This document shows positions 9,880 to 20,552 of a stretch of 64,000 nt of DNA, piece after piece. The position numbers and the translations under genes were made by a program. This DNA comes from Setoptus koraiensis (lineage: Eukaryota > Arthropoda). The stretch covers positions 4,464,001-4,528,000 of the forward strand of contig CM106585.1 of the NCBI GenBank assembly GCA_048013815.1. Direction: 5' to 3'. Within the stretch, counting starts at the first letter, position 1, and every line of letters starts with the position of its first letter. The notes beneath the pieces were generated by a model. It did no database searches. It was not told the origin of the DNA and saw only the letters and a program-made list of their open reading frames with translations.

Positions 9880-10158
9880 ATGTCGGATGGCGAGGATACT
9901 TATTGCGACTGTCGATCCACCTACAAAGGAGGATTTATGATATCTTGCGACCGTTGCGAGGAATGGTTCCACGGAACATGCGTCAATATATCGAAACGAA
10001 AATCCGACCAACTGGACAAATGGTATTGTACGCAATGCCAGAAGATAGATGCCTCACTGAGAATTACACCAAAACGAATTGCAACCAAAGATAAGAGAAC
10101 AGCCGGCAAGGTATCGGCGAAAGCCTTGAAAGAGAAACAGAAAAGGATCGCGAAATAG
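9880..10158 (+). CDS. Small standalone PHD-finger protein, 92 aa
   Basis: The protein begins MSDGEDTYCDCR and holds one complete C4HC3 PHD finger: C9, C11, C23, C26, H31, C34, C50, C53. The core FMISCDRCEEWFHGTCVNIS closely resembles the DIDO1/PHF3-type finger. An aromatic residue before the first Cys and the Trp in EEWFHG are the kind of residues that form an H3K4me3-binding cage. The remaining ~38 residues are basic and Lys-rich and could contact DNA or act as a nuclear signal. The frame is intronless, with two AATAAA signals at 10532 and 10539. Most PHD fingers belong to large proteins, so this is either a genuine mini-reader or the first exon of a longer gene whose continuation I cannot see. 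Confidence 0.75.
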   Translation: MSDGEDTYCDCRSTYKGGFMISCDRCEEWFHGTCVNISKRKSDQLDKWYCTQCQKIDASLRITPKRIATKDKRTAGKVSAKALKEKQKRIAK

Positions 10159-10689
10159 CTATGCTCTTTTATTCTTTCTCCGAAGCATGCATGATGCCAG
10201 TCCAGCTCTCGAGAGGGCGCAACAGATAGCTTTTTAATTGAAACATATGTTTTACTTTTGTGATTTTCACTCGACCATTGTAAGCCAATAATCACAGCCA
10301 GGATTGACCGTTCCGAGATTGTTGCTCACACTGACCGGAAACACTTTTTCACCACTGCCTAATATCGCGTTTGATTGGGACACAAAATGAATGAATCGTC
10401 ACACAAATGATTGAGAAACTACGTGACACGATTACTAATGTACTCGATGTGCAATGAGATTGGCCATAGTTTTAAGAATTGCACGCGAACGGATGATGCC
10501 AAAGAGAGTAACATGAATTGAAATTGAATCAAATAAACAATAAATATGAGCAAGAGCACAATTCTCTTTCTGATATTCTCACTGCCCTCGCGGGTCTCTG
10601 GCGGGGTCCCGGTGAAAATCGGTATGTCTCTTCATTTTGTCGAAGGGGACGTTTTCTTTTATAATTTTTTCTAAAAACGTAGATTATTC
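10159..10689. other. PHD gene 3' UTR and spacer
   Basis: Contains the presumed 3' untranslated region of the PHD gene, ending near the double AATAAA at 10532-10544, then AT-rich spacer up to the inverted-repeat element. No other gene is seen. Confidence 0.5.
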
Positions 10690-11623
10690 TATCTAACACG
10701 TACCACGCCCAATTTGGGTATTTTGGGTATTTATGGGTAGGGTATGATGCCCTGAGACCGGAAAAGGTATTCCGGAAGTGCGGAAATTCTTCGTTCCCGA
10801 GATACCCGAAGTACCGCATTGTGGATATCTCAGGGTATTTGTGGGCATATTTGGGGTACGGGCAGCCGTACCCCCCCGCATTCACATCCGGTGTGGTACT
10901 GATGGTCAATCACCGAGGCTAGATTCTACCTAACAGCCCCAGGAGCAGAATAAAAGTAGTTTAACTTAATGGGCGTGACCAATAGATGCGGCGCGGAGCG
11001 CAACCGCGGCCGCCGGATCATCGACGGGATTCTGAGCACGCACTTCGGAGCTGCGCCCCTCAGGAGAAGCCACGATGTGCGGGAGGCCTTTGGTCTGCCG
11101 TCTGCCATGCAGCCTGGGCCCGGGCCGGAGGAAGGGTTCGGCCTCCAGTCGTCCACGCCTACGGCCTACGGCCTTCGGCGGGACGACTGACGGCCACCAA
11201 ACTAAAAAAGATTCTTCCCGAGGACTGGGGGTCGAGTGGGCGGGGCCCGCGGTCGCACCGGGTTCCATTCTAGCTCGCTTTCAAGTAGCAAGCTTGAACA
11301 AACGATTATGCCAAACAGACTACCCGATTCGCGTTGAATCGCGGACCGGAAGTGCTAGATATAGAAAACAGTGAATTTCTCGAGATCGGGTTCTCAAATA
11401 TGATCTTATCTGATGAAATCACGTAGATCGTGGTAGTAGCTGTGCGATCATACCAAAATGTATTGCAAAAAGCATCTGTGAGACCAAAAAAATGGATTTT
11501 TCGATATCTCCGGAAGTGAAAATTTCCGCACTTCCGGACTATCATATTTGTACTTGGGGGCCCCTTCGGGGCCCCTGTGTGAAGTTTCGTGGGAATCGGG
11601 CTTGGTACGTGTTAGATAGAACA
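10690..11623. mobile_element. MITE-like element with long imperfect terminal inverted repeats
   Basis: The left end TTCTATCTAACACGTACCA is repeated in inverted orientation at the right end (TGGTACGTGTTAGATAGAA, ending at 11623). Homology continues inward: TCCGGAAGTGCGGAAAT at about 10773-10790 has its complement near 11518-11537, giving arms of about 120 bp with gaps. The core (about 10960-11275) is GC-rich and compositionally unlike its surroundings. The right arm has a GGGGCCCC-GAA-GGGGCCCC-type hairpin. No transposase frame is recognised and no clear target-site duplication was found, so the family is unknown. A third copy of the end motif (ATTCTACCTAACA, about 10921) lies inside. Confidence 0.6.
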
Positions 11624-11652
11624 CCCAAAACGTAATATATTGGTTGGCGACA

Positions 11653-12447
11653 TTAACTGCCAATTGATTTGAGGTGCGTGGATCGCCAGCCGGTGTAGGC
11701 AGTGTTTTTTTTGAATTGTTCCATTTTAATATATTTTTTTGTTTTGTCGCTCGTGGCAGCTGGATATAAATAGACTGATTCAACCAGCTCTGCCACTAAC
11801 AACCAAACAAAAAAATATAAAATGGACCAACTTGAAGCAACACGGCGGCTGCGCCGACGACAGTTTGAGTGCATCGTGAAAAGTTGGGTGCACGTCGCTG
11901 GCTTATTGTTGCTATCCACAAAATAGACATTGAACGAGTTGCTTTCGTTCGCCAAGCCATAGATGTGATCTGTTGCGTTGGGCTTGATGTCGATCTCTAG
12001 TTGTCTGAAATCTTTATAAATTACAGAGAAATTTGAGTCCACAATTGAGTTGGTTACATTGATCGCAAATATTGTTTGTCTCGTGATGGATAGATCATCT
12101 ATGGCTGTCTTGCTGAACGCAAACTCGTCATTGATTTGAGTACCAACTATTATGAAACCGGTCAGATCAATATTGGCAGTATGTTCTAGCCAATCGCTTG
12201 TCATTGTATAGCTAGCTCCATCGTACAAATTCAACAAAGTGACATTATGGTCATGAATTTGCCAGTCCGACTTGGGCCTGAAATTTTAATTTAATTTTGG
12301 ATTTGATTCGGGCCTCTGCCATGTGTTCAACCAGCGAGCAACGGGTGTCTTGATGGGCACATTAGTCACCTTGTTGCTTGAGAGAGCAACAGCCACCAGA
12401 ACCTCCTTTTTACCATCCATTAAGTTTTGATTGGTGTTCGAAGGCAT
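11653..12447 (-). CDS. Candidate two-exon gene with MAM-like segment, about 246 aa
   Basis: Exon 1 (12447-12332) begins MPSNTNQNLMDGKKEVLVAV. A 54-nt intron with donor GTTGAA and acceptor TTTCAG matches phase and joins exon 2 (12277-11653). Exon 2 contains WLEHTANIDLTGFIIVGTQI and KTAIDDLSI, which recall the W...V-L...F.I...G...IAIDDI pattern of MAM domains. Several N-glycosylation sites (NVT, NFS, NAT, NES) and a hydrophobic stretch near the C-terminus (WSILYFFVWLLVAELVESVY) suggest a surface protein. The frame ends 30 bp from the inverted-repeat element, so the true 3' end may have been altered. No ortholog is recognised and the weak donor lowers confidence. Confidence 0.35.
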
Positions 12448-13347
12448 TTGGCAGAAGCGGTAGAAACGGAAGAAATGGCAGAAATGGCAGAAAGTGGTTT
12501 AAACCATTGAGTTTCTATCGGCACACTAACACAAAGTGAGCTGATGTGTTACATTCGGAAATGGGGAACCCAAATTAGATCTAACTGGGCAATTCTCATG
12601 ATAAACCCATCGGGGGCTTGGAGAAGAAAAGAAAGAAATAGGGAAACGGGGATAGGTATGGGCTCAATTTGTTGCATGTGCTCGCAAGCTGAACAGAGGA
12701 AACTGGCCGACGACAGGCCAATGCGAGTCGGGCGCCTTGTGTCAGAGTGGGGTCGTTAGCTCATACCGTTACGCCTTGACCTTGCAGGTGAAGCCAGGCC
12801 ATATTACAGCTAATAGTTGGTGTACTTTTCCCATTGCAACCATGAGCATGGCGTGAGACGAATTTCTGTTGTTAGAGATCGTGTCGGCGTTACGTAATGC
12901 CCGTCTAGTGGCTGCTTTTACTGTTGCGGTCCCGCATTATTGAGCGAAACATTTAAGGGCAGAATGGCATCATCGTGAGTTAGTTTAGTCTGCCACAGGG
13001 CATGCTGGAGACTTGACTCGGCTTGGCTTGGCTTGGCTCGTCTACTAGCATGTACATATGATGGACAAGAGTAGACGAGAATTGAAGTATGAAGTTGCAT
13101 AGTGTAAAACGAGCATGGATCAAGGTCGAAGTTGGTTTATGTTGTGAGATGATCACGCCAAGCGATAGGCCAACACGACTGCCAATAGGCAAACTGTGTC
13201 TCCGAAGATGAACCCATCTTATCGTATCGGCCCAGCAGCTACAAACAGATAAATAAAGGTAGTAGTACAAATAGTATATACGTCGCTTGTTATATAACAT
13301 ACCGACTGATATATTTGGGTGTGGCTGTTGCAAACAGTTTGGCTTGT
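12448..13347. other. Non-coding spacer
   Basis: No gene is supported. Includes short direct repeats (GAAATGGCAGAAATGGCAG near 12470; GGCTTGGCTTGGCTTGGCTC near 13020). Open frames up to 117 codons on the minus strand (12980-13333) lack any recognisable domain. Confidence 0.4.
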
Positions 13348-13889
13348 TTACTCAGACTCAAAACTCATGACTTGTCTCTCGTTGGCTTGTTTCACGCGAA
13401 CGCTTCTTTTGAACATGGTGGTTGGCGCCAAAAAGAATGCCACTAGCATCACTGCTGCGAACTCACTGGTTTCAAAATCAAAAATATCCACCATGTACCC
13501 GCGATGCTTGAGCGTTGTATAACAAAATAATAGGTGACCATAAATAACATCGTGTGCCTCCATAATGGTCGCTAACAAGGCGAAACTGGCTGGAATTGAT
13601 TTTATTGGTTGCATGTTTCAAGACGAGACGATAATATAATACAAGAGAACAACATGAGAATAACACAACAAGGTGCGAGCCAATATTTTCGGTTGCTCTC
13701 TGTCGTTGTTGGCCGATGGCGGATATTTGTTGCGCGCCAACGCGAAGCTCCCATTGAGTGATGCCGGCCACAATGGACAGCCAAAATGGCCAAAATGACG
13801 GACGGGCCGATGGACAGACAAATAGACAACAAGCAAAAAACACTGGCAATTGTGAGCGAAAACAGAGCCAAGCCACCTAACAGACCCGT
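13348..13889 (-). pseudogene. Possible remnant of a multi-span membrane protein
   Basis: On the minus strand, a segment after an acceptor-like TCTGTTAG reads GGLALFSLTIASVFCLLSIC. The next stretch, in a second frame, has ITQWELRVGAQQ and HLVVLFSCCSLVLYYRLV. The last (13605-13348), in a third frame, reads SFALLATIMEAHDVIYGHLL with FAAVMLVAFFLAPTTMF near its end and a stop. Each is hydrophobic and looks more protein-like than neighbouring chance frames. The frame changes could reflect very short introns or decay. I do not recognise the family; a chance origin is possible. Confidence 0.2.
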
Positions 13890-13895
13890 CTACCT

Positions 13896-13984
13896 GTTGT
13901 TGGTCGCGATGTTGTCGGTCGCGGTGTTGTCGGTCGCGATGTTGTTGGTAGCGATGTTGTTGGTAGCGATGTTGTCGGTCGGCG
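13896..13984. repeat. 15-bp tandem repeat GATGTTGTCGGTCGC
   Basis: About six units of a 15-bp sequence close to GATGTTGTCGGTCGC, with TCGGTC/TTGGTA variants. Confidence 0.85.
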
Positions 13985-14179
13985 GGCAGTGGCGATAGTG
14001 GTGCCAATTAGGTGTGACACCGCTCGATTCGACTAATTCGACTACTGTGTTTGCAGCGACGCCGCTAAATTATTGTGATTGGCGCATTAGCTGAATATAC
14101 AAAAAATGAATGATTTTCTCTGGCGATGCCCGCCTGCTTCATGGGGCGGATTATGTGCCATGCACCGTGCACCATGCAC

Positions 14180-14292
14180 CATGTATTGCGTAATATGTAT
14201 TATGTATTATGTAGTATGTTGTATGCTGTATGTAGTATGTGGTGTGTATTAATGTGGTGTGTTATGTAGTATGTATTATGTAATATGTAGGT
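14180..14292. repeat. Degenerate TATGTAGTATGT repeat
   Basis: A long run of TATGTA-, TATGTG- and TATTATG-type units covers about 110 bp and shows clear slippage variation. Confidence 0.8.
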
Positions 14293-14775
14293 GGACACAG
14301 CGGATTAGCGGCCGACGTAACAGCCCAGCCGACAAGCAGCCCGATTAGTCGGGCCAACAAATTAGTCGGGGGCCGGCCGACAATGGCGGCTGGCAACGGC
14401 CCAAGCAACGAGCTCAATGTAACAATGATTGCGCCGAGCTTAATTAGGCAACAGCGGCTTACATGATGAAAAGGTCGTTGCGGCCATGATGTCAAGCTTT
14501 TGTCATGTTGTTGTTGCACAGTTTACACAAAAAGTTGTATCAACCGAGTTTACATGTTGGCCTGTCGCTGTCGACGACAAGTGCGCCGCAGCGATAATAT
14601 AAATCCATCAACATCTAAATTAGAAACAAAATGGCCAGCTCAAATTGCCAATAATTGAACAGTCGCTTCTACTGGCTCGCAACTTTATCCATTGTTAACT
14701 GTTGGCTACCGTGAGCTAAGCCTGTTCAATCGGCTTTTCTCGATGCACACAATACACAATACGTATAAAAAGTGC

Positions 14776-14816
14776 GCCGTTCGCCGTTCGCCGTTCGTTC
14801 GCCGTTCGCCGTTCGC
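14776..14816. repeat. 7-bp tandem repeat GCCGTTC
   Basis: About six copies of GCCGTTC with one internal partial duplication. Confidence 0.8.
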
Positions 14817-15045
14817 AGAAGATGAGTGAACTTGCGCCAACTGATTTAATTATCCGGCCGCATCCCATGGCAAGTGCAGCCTGCGCAAGTGTAATTGAGG
14901 CTCTACTGACAGCCACAGGAACAATGCAGTGGCGCCTGACGAGCGAGCCTTGCCCTCGCTCGTCTCAGTGGCCGAAATTCAGCGTGAGCCGAAAATAGCT
15001 CGCACTGACACAAGCGAGGGCGAGCTATTTTCGCGATAGAGCGTT

Positions 15046-15190
15046 CGAGAAGCGGCGAGCGTTCGCGAATTAGAGAGAGCGAGCGTTCGCGAATTAGAGA
15101 GAGCGAGCATTCGAGAAGCAGAGCGAGCGTTCGAAAAGCAGAGCGAGCGGTCGCGAAACAGAGAGCGTTCGAAAAACAGAGAGAGCGAAA
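15046..15190. repeat. Degenerate repeat GAGAGAGCGAGCGTTCG
   Basis: Six or more copies of a unit of about 20 bp built from AGAGCGAGCGTTCG and GAATTAGAGA or AAAAGCAGA variants. Confidence 0.75.
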
Positions 15191-17931
15191 CGGAGAAACT
15201 CCCACCTGTTGTTTTAATGGACATAAGTTATGGCCGCGGCTCGATGTGATACTGATGGGGCATCATTATAATTTTGGCTGCTTGCGCAACAGCACGCCGA
15301 TTTGTAGCGACGAGCAGCAGCGACGTTGCCGCGAATCGATGGCTCGACGCTGTCTAAATATACGCCGCATGAGATACAATGTTGCTGTTGGGTTCACTCT
15401 CGCTCGACTCACAAGCGAGTCAGTCGGCTGTCGCTGGCCGCCGTTGCCATTGTGGCCGGTCCCGCAAAAGCACGCTGCCACTGTGACTGCACAATCGCCG
15501 ACAGGTAGGCAACAGGTAGGCGGATTTCGGCCACAGCGTTGGCCGTTTTCGGATTGGCGGATTGGGTCGCTGGAGCGAGTAAACACGGCCCATGCATATC
15601 ATGCACCAGTACAGTAATATGCAGTATGTATACAGTATTATCGCATAGAGTATTATCGCATTCAGTAAGCGTACATGTAAGCGCAGCGAGTGTTATGTAA
15701 TGGATAATTGTTGCGCAGCCTTGGTTTGTGTGGCTCGCGGTCAGTCGGTTGTTGCGGGTCGCTCTGGGCAGCTCTGGGCAGCTTTGGGCAGTGGCCAGCG
15801 CGAACCATTAGCCGACTCGCAATTGTCAGCAGCAGCAGCGTTGCGTAACCTGATAGAGCCGGCCCAGAGCGCATAATGGTGCACGAGAGAGCCTGCTCAT
15901 GCTACGAGTGAGTCTCGTAGTGAGAGTGTCGTAGTGAGAGTGTCGTAGCGCGAGTCTCATGGTATGAGAGGCCCAAAATAAACAGGATGCGGCGGATTGA
16001 CGCCACATGTAGCTGGTGGCCGGCAACGGCCGACGAGAGTCACACGAGCGAGCGAGAGTTTTGTCGTCGTCGTGTTTGTTTTCTGGCCGTTTACACACCG
16101 TGGCCGTGTATACGACTCGCATGTACTTACACTTATGCGCCAGTGTACACTTGTATGTGCTTCTATGCGGATATAAACGCGCGTATAAACAAAGTCAGCA
16201 GATTATCTGCTGATACACGTACAAACATCACGTTCGGGCCGGCCGTTGTTTGCGCGTCCGTTTGTTTGCGCGGCCGCTCGTTCGGGCGGCCGGTTGTTCG
16301 GGCGGCCGGTTGCGCGAGAAACGCAAGTCGCGTAATGTAGTTATATCATAGTTATATCACAGTGCTGCATGTGGCCAGATTAATTGGTCAGCGGCAGCAA
16401 CAGGCGGCCAGCAGCGGCCAATAGCAATAACAGGCGGCCGCGGCAGGAAACGAGCGCCATTAGCGGCGCAATGGCTCCAACAAAATGGTGTGATTTGACA
16501 TGGGCACATACACACATACGCATCGCATGTATCACATGAGAGGAGCCAACAAACACGGCCGGCTATTATGTAACTTGTCGCCATCGGCACGGCCGAGCGA
16601 GCGGCAGCCGCCGCGTCGCAGTTGCCGCAACTGGATGGGCCAAGTTGATTAGCACATGTTGTGTCATGTTTATTGCTCATCAATGATACTATTACCACTA
16701 ATTCCAGTTGCTGCCGTCATGTAATTAGAGTGCCAGCCCCTTTCACACAGCTTTTTACAGACTCTCTCGCTCTCTCTCTCGCCACTCCATTGGCCTCTGT
16801 CTAGGCGCGCATAGGCGGCGCATCGGTTGGGCATCGGTCGGGCGACTGGCACAGCGTGTGTGTCGGATGTCATAATTGCCAATAAACAACACACTGCTCG
16901 CTGATTTATCATTCACAGGCTGTGAATCACAGCAAACATTCGCTGGCCGGCGATCGGCCGCGGATCGGCTGCGGATCGGCCGAGTCCAGCAACGGCTATC
17001 CGATCGGCAAGTCGCCCGCAGCAAGTGTCAAGTCCCGCAACCGCACAGGCCAACCCGAGCGGCGCCGCTCGCTGCCGGTCGGCCGCATCGGACGGCCATC
17101 GCTGGACTCGGTAGAGCCGGCCGCCTTCGCGCTTCGATACTCCCGGCTGCTCCACTGGCGCTCGAACTGGAGCGTGTTCGACCGTGTGCGCCGGCGGCGG
17201 CTTCGCAAACGCACGTCGACAGCCAGCGAGCGAGCGAACCGAAGAACGAGCCAAAGAACGAGCCGAAGAACCAACGAAAGAACGGACGAAAGAACGACGA
17301 AAGCACCGACTGCAAGCCATACACGCTATCAATCAGGCCGACGCACAGTGATCCAGTTTGTGGCAGCTAACAAGTGTGAGCTTGCTGCGAACACGACCGA
17401 AGCGAGGCGCCCGTTTCCATGGCGACGCCGCGCCGCCAACATGCAGTGGAGGCAAGCCGGCGCGGCACATGCCCGCTCTAGGATGTTGTTACGCAACGAT
17501 ACGCTACGATAGCTGGCTGGCTGGCTGGAGAAAAGCAGCCAGATATGCGAGTAGCAGCCAAACATGCGAATGGCAGCCAAACATACGAATGGCGGCCAGA
17601 TATACGAGCGGCAGCGACGGCGAGATACGAACGGCGGCGACGGCGAGACGCAAGCGAGCGACTTCGCTGGCAAGCGCATTCGTATCATACGAATCGCACA
17701 CACACTGAATGAAAATATAAGCCTCATGTGAGCTCATTCGGGCCGTTGCCACGGCTGGGCCCACGTAAAAACATGGCCGCACAAAATCGATCATGACCCT
17801 AATCACCAGCCTGCATTTGGCCGACTGTTGCTGGCCGATATCGCGATATTTCTGTATCGCGACGCGCCGGCGCTCCGACGTTGCGATGCGCCGATCATCA
17901 GCGGCTGACGTTCGCACAATCTCGCATTCTG

Positions 17932-17954
17932 ACAACTTGTGACTCACAAGTTGT
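17932..17954. repeat. Perfect palindrome, 11-bp arms with 1-nt centre
   Basis: ACAACTTGTGA, then C, then TCACAAGTTGT. One of a cluster of perfect short inverted repeats. Confidence 0.9.
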
Positions 17955-18491
17955 GAGTTGTGTGCGAGCCGTCGGAGCTATCGCCACCATCGCCGATATC
18001 CGACCGCCGGGCTGCCGGGCCTTGCGACCGAAAACGTCCGAGCGAGCCGCGTGAGGAGGCGAATCGACGGCCTTACGTTCTCGAGCGTCGGCTTAGTGCG
18101 CCAGTTGAATCGACTGGCGCAAACACACGCCTGTGGCTAGACAGGCGAGATGGATTTGAATTAATATCCCCTGTCGGCGCTGCGAGTTGCCGGGCGGACG
18201 ATCCTGTGCCGATGGCCAGTCAACGGCACAACGATCAAAATAATATAACAATATTTAAATGCAAATGCGCCGGCCAAACAAGAGCAAAAGTCAGTGGCGC
18301 TGAGCACGCAATCAATTGTGCGGCGCAGCCGAGCGTAACAACTCAAACAAGCTGGGTGAAAGTTTGCGCGCCGGCTAGCTCGCCAGCGACCAACAGCAAC
18401 AATCCAGAGCGGACAGCCTCGGTACGATTCGGCTCACCTGTGCTCCATTGAGCCGCGTCTGTTGCCCGTCTGACAAGGGCACGGGATTGAT

Positions 18492-18517
18492 TCAAACTGG
18501 AGCTAGCTCCAGTTTGA
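18492..18517. repeat. Perfect 26-bp palindrome
   Basis: The left half TCAAACTGGAGCT is followed directly by its exact reverse complement AGCTCCAGTTTGA, with no spacer. Confidence 0.95.
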
Positions 18518-19057
18518 CTGCCGACACCTGCCCATTGCGCGGCGAGCGTCGCGGCAACGTGAGACACGAACAACAAACGGCAACAAACGGCAACAAACGG
18601 CAACAAATTGCACAAATCGCACAAACGGCATCGGCTAATTGAATTAACATTTGCGGCGCGACTCGTTGTTGTGCCGACCGACCAAGAGCCGGCCAAAAGC
18701 CGACCAAAAGCTGCGAACGACCCACAATAACAGGCCCAACGATAATAATAAATCATAATCACCGCTAACGAGCCCGCTGGTCGCCACTATCGGCGGATCA
18801 TGCGATTCTCGTCAGACGTATCAGATGCACATCTGATACATGGGACGGTCGGGCGCGTCATGCGCGCCGTCGGATGTGTCAGACGCAACGTCGGACGTCG
18901 CTTCGGATGGATATGGGAGCAGCATCATAATGCAAGCAACGGAGGTGAGTAAACCCATCATCTGAGAACACCTGTCGCGCGATGATCACATCAATGTCAC
19001 CTTGGGCAGTTTATGTTTCCAATGTTCATGTTTGTGACCGCACTGCTGTTGCCCTGA

Positions 19058-19089
19058 GTATATTTACATGCCCGGCAACATGTAAATAT
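19058..19089. repeat. Inverted repeat, 11-bp arms with short loop
   Basis: ATATTTACATG and CATGTAAATAT are separated by about 8 nt (CCCGGCAA). Confidence 0.9.
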
Positions 19090-20145
19090 GCGCACGGCCG
19101 TCGGACGGAGCGGATGAACTGCGTCCGACAGAGAGCGGCTTTGTGATTTACCGCGCTCGTTGTTGCCGGTGTCACCGTTGCAGTTGTCGCTGTTGCCATC
19201 TCGTTGCAGTTGTCGCTGTTGCCCTGATAGTTGTAGTTGTGGCCGGTGCACAGCCACAGGCACGCTACCTGTCGAAGCCGAATCTGCGAGGCCGAAGGCC
19301 ATCAAATCGACAGCGGCCGGCCAAACGATCGACGGCCGGCCGCTGCCACAAGATACGGTCACGTTAACCGGCGACCGGCCAGCGGCGACGGTTGTTGCGC
19401 AATCGGCCAGATTGGCGACAAGCAACGAGACCGACGCTCGCACTCACAGCTCCAAATCAATTTGCCAAACAGTGTCTGCCAAATTGTCTGCCAAAGTGTC
19501 TGTCCAACACCCACACCGACCGACACCAGAGGCGCTGGTGGCGCCGATATCGTTTGCGATACATCATCCGGTCACTTGACTGCAATAACATGTAACATGT
19601 GAGCCCAAATCAAGCGATTACGCAAGCAGCGCCTTGCCGTGTTGTTAGCGCGGTATTGTTACGAGTGTTGCTAATGGAATAGTGATGCCGCCGCAACACT
19701 GTACTAGTAACAGTGTGCTTATTGATTTACCTGTGTATTTATGGCCGTGTTAGACAGGCGCACAATGATACATTGGCACGCTGGCTGCGCCAATCGGTGC
19801 GGCCGATCGATTCCGAGGGCCATTTCACAAGTGCATTTCAGAAGGCCGCACGCTCGAAGAAGCCGCCGATCGATGCCGGTTACGGCACACTCCGCATGGC
19901 ATACAGCAACTCGTTGGCCTGTCGTTGCGCAAGCGACGACACAAACAATCGCCAGAAAACATTTGAATGGCTTGCGTAATTTCACAGTGTGTAAACTAGT
20001 TGAGACTGTTCAGATGCCAGTTGCTGACGGGCGCGATTTAAACTTGAACTGGCTGCTGTTGCCCAAAGCAAACACCCGGTCTGCCGGTGTACTTCGGTAT
20101 GTTCCGACTGGCGGACATGCCGGCCTGTCGGAAGCGCACGCCGGC

Positions 20146-20192
20146 TGATGCGAGCCGCGGACAGCCGAGCCGCGGACAGCCGAGCCGCGGAC
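20146..20192. repeat. 14-bp tandem repeat GAGCCGCGGACAGC
   Basis: Three almost identical copies of GAGCCGCGGACAGC are followed by related AACTGCTCG units to about 20290. Confidence 0.85.
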
Positions 20193-20552
20193 AGCCGAGA
20201 AGCGCCGCGAACTGCTCGCTGAGAACTGCTCGGCAAGAAGCACCGCGAACTGCTCGGCGAGAAGCAGCGAGAAGCACGCCGAGAGGGAGAAGAAAGAACA
20301 GATATAAAGTCGCGCATTGTGGCTGTTGATTCTGCTGAGTGGTCGGTCGTGAATGGCCGACCGGCGGCAGCGGCAAGTGGCGGCTTATCTCATCCGCTGC
20401 GAGCCATCTATCCGCGGCATCCATGGCAGCCGTGAACCGGCCGTCGGCTCGCCAGCGGAGATGCGCAACGCGATAAGCCGACCAACGTAACGAATATATT
20501 ATGGAAATGCACACATTATATAATGATAATATAATAATGTAATGGCCATACA

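Larger units (their letters stand above)
13890..20552. other. GC-rich intergenic region with dense micro-repeats
   Basis: No gene is supported over about 6.6 kb. Numerous open frames of 60-200 codons occur on both strands, rich in Arg, Ala and Pro, as expected where stop codons are depleted by GC-rich repeats. Individual repeats and palindromes are listed separately. Confidence 0.5.

Noticed and set aside
10969-11273. Open frames in the GC-rich core of the inverted-repeat element, considered as a transposase
   Set aside because: Under 100 codons, several overlapping frames, no catalytic motif or known transposase signature.
13896-13984. Regular repeats considered as a CRISPR array
   Set aside because: Units are contiguous with no unique spacers and the genome is an animal's; these are ordinary tandem repeats.
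16876-17512. Overlapping Arg/Ala/Ser-rich frames up to 196 codons on both strands
   Set aside because: Stop depletion in GC-rich DNA with AACGAGCC-type repeats; both strands are open over the same bases.
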